Assembly (NCBI GenBank): GCA_036005125.1
Contig: DASYQV010000019.1
Span: 1-7,230 of the forward strand
DNA from: DASYQV01 sp036005125
GTDB taxonomy: Bacteria; Acidobacteriota; Vicinamibacteria; Vicinamibacterales; UBA2999
Direction: 5' to 3'
Length of the DNA: 7,230 nt
Shown here piece after piece: positions 6,961-7,230 of the stretch. The stretch's first letter is position 1; each line of letters begins with the position of its first letter. Under the pieces are notes generated by a model. It worked only from the letters and a program-made list of their open reading frames with translations, searched no databases and was not told where the DNA came from. Made by a program: the position numbers and the translations under genes.

Positions 6961-7058
6961 GACGGTTTTCTTTTGACGGTTTTCCTTTGACGTTTTCTTT
7001 TTGACGCCTTTCTTTTGACGTCTTTCTTTTTGACGGTGTTACTTTTGACGGTGTTATT
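6961..7058 (+). repeat. Right array of GACG-cored 14-15-nt tandem units
   Basis: Seven units start at 6961, 6975, 6989, 7003, 7017, 7032 and 7047, with lengths 14, 14, 14, 14, 15, 15 and a final partial one. Examples are GACGGTTTTCTTTT (first) and GACGGTGTTACTTTT (sixth). The GACG core is fixed in all, followed by a T/C-rich tract. The array ends two bases before the tRNA-Lys gene and is the inverted counterpart of the array at 6442-6529. Confidence 0.9.
7015..7042 (+). promoter_or_regulatory. Possible tRNA-Lys promoter formed by the repeat array
   Basis: TTGACG at 7015-7020 matches the -35 consensus at five of six positions and is followed after 16 bp by TGTTAC (7037-7042), a poor -10 match. 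Initiation would fall near 7050, about 10 nt before the tRNA. Because the array repeats TTGACG several times, other spacings are possible and this choice is tentative. Confidence 0.2.
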
Positions 7059-7060
7059 CG

Positions 7061-7133
<73 letters not shown>

Positions 7134-7185
7134 TCGCATCCTTTCTTCAGGAATTTCTCACACCACCGCCGCTAAGGTTTCGAGT

Positions 7186-7230
7186 GTGACGACGCCTGAG
7201 ATCTCGCTGCTCGTCGTTCGACTAACCGAT
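7186..7230 (+). CDS. Possible 5' end of an unidentified gene
   Basis: GTG at 7186-7188 opens a frame that stays open to the window edge for 15 codons (MTTPEISLLVVRLTD). AAGG at 7174-7177 lies 8 nt upstream and could serve as a Shine-Dalgarno site. The coding potential looks real but the fragment is too short to identify. It lies 52 nt after the tRNA on the same strand. Confidence 0.35.
   Translation, partial: MTTPEISLLVVRLTD

Larger units (their letters stand above)
6442..7058. mobile_element. Candidate cassette: four-helix-bundle gene inside mirrored repeat arrays
   Basis: A block of about 617 bp has inverted, unit-matched repeat arrays at its two ends (88 and 98 nt) and a single four-helix-bundle gene within. 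The architecture resembles 23S rRNA intervening sequences, which carry the same protein family between complementary ends, but this one lies between a methyltransferase gene and a tRNA gene. No transposase, reverse transcriptase or integrase is encoded, and I see no convincing target duplication. Mobility is inferred from the terminal inverted arrays and the tight insertion between neighbouring genes. It could instead be a resident repeat-bounded gene. Confidence 0.45.

Noticed and set aside
6950..6965. TAAATA on the minus strand as a -10 box for the four-helix gene
   Set aside because: No acceptable -35 element is found at a proper spacing, and AT-rich hexamers are expected next to the array by chance.
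6442..7058. CRISPR array
   Set aside because: The units are short (13-15 nt), contiguous and degenerate, with no spacers and no cas genes.

Overview
The window looks like a piece of chromosome from a high-GC Gram-negative bacterium. It encodes a large Oar-type TonB-dependent receptor with an N-terminal carboxypeptidase-regulatory-like domain, a style abundant in Gemmatimonadota and Acidobacteriota, beside housekeeping genes. I favour Gemmatimonadota, but this rests on gene style and composition only; no rRNA or other phylogenetic marker was compared.

Layout. Positions 1-48 hold the last 15 codons of an upstream gene whose stop overlaps the GTG start of rnhB (ribonuclease HII, 45-686, +). rnhB converges on polX (family X DNA polymerase with a PHP domain, 663-2390, -), and the two reading frames share 24 bp. 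A 90-bp divergent gap separates polX from the TonB-dependent receptor (2481-5462, +). That gene converges on a class I SAM methyltransferase of the LCM/COG3315 type (5563-6441, -). Between those two stops lies a rho-independent terminator framed by two inverted arms, each built of four 8-nt tandem units and each starting exactly at a stop codon.

The most unusual part is 6442-7058. A small four-helix-bundle gene of the 23S rRNA intervening-sequence protein family (6528-6896, -) is bracketed by two AT-rich arrays of 13-15-nt TTTTGACG-type units. The arrays are inverted relative to each other, and their unit variants occur in the same order from inside to outside, so the pair resembles terminal inverted repeats or the closing stem of an intervening sequence. 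This roughly 620-bp block is wedged between the methyltransferase start codon and the first base of a tRNA-Lys(UUU) gene (7061-7133, +), and it lies in neither 23S rRNA nor a recognisable retroelement. The window ends with a probable new reading frame starting at 7186.

The genes do not form one pathway. rnhB and polX both concern DNA maintenance (RNA-primer or ribonucleotide removal, and base-excision or gap-filling synthesis). The receptor handles outer-membrane uptake or surface function, and the methyltransferase has an unknown substrate. The candidate novel item is the four-helix cassette with its mirrored repeat arrays. The stop-codon-anchored inverted repeat at 5460-5565 may be a second instance of GACGG-cored repeats in this genome.
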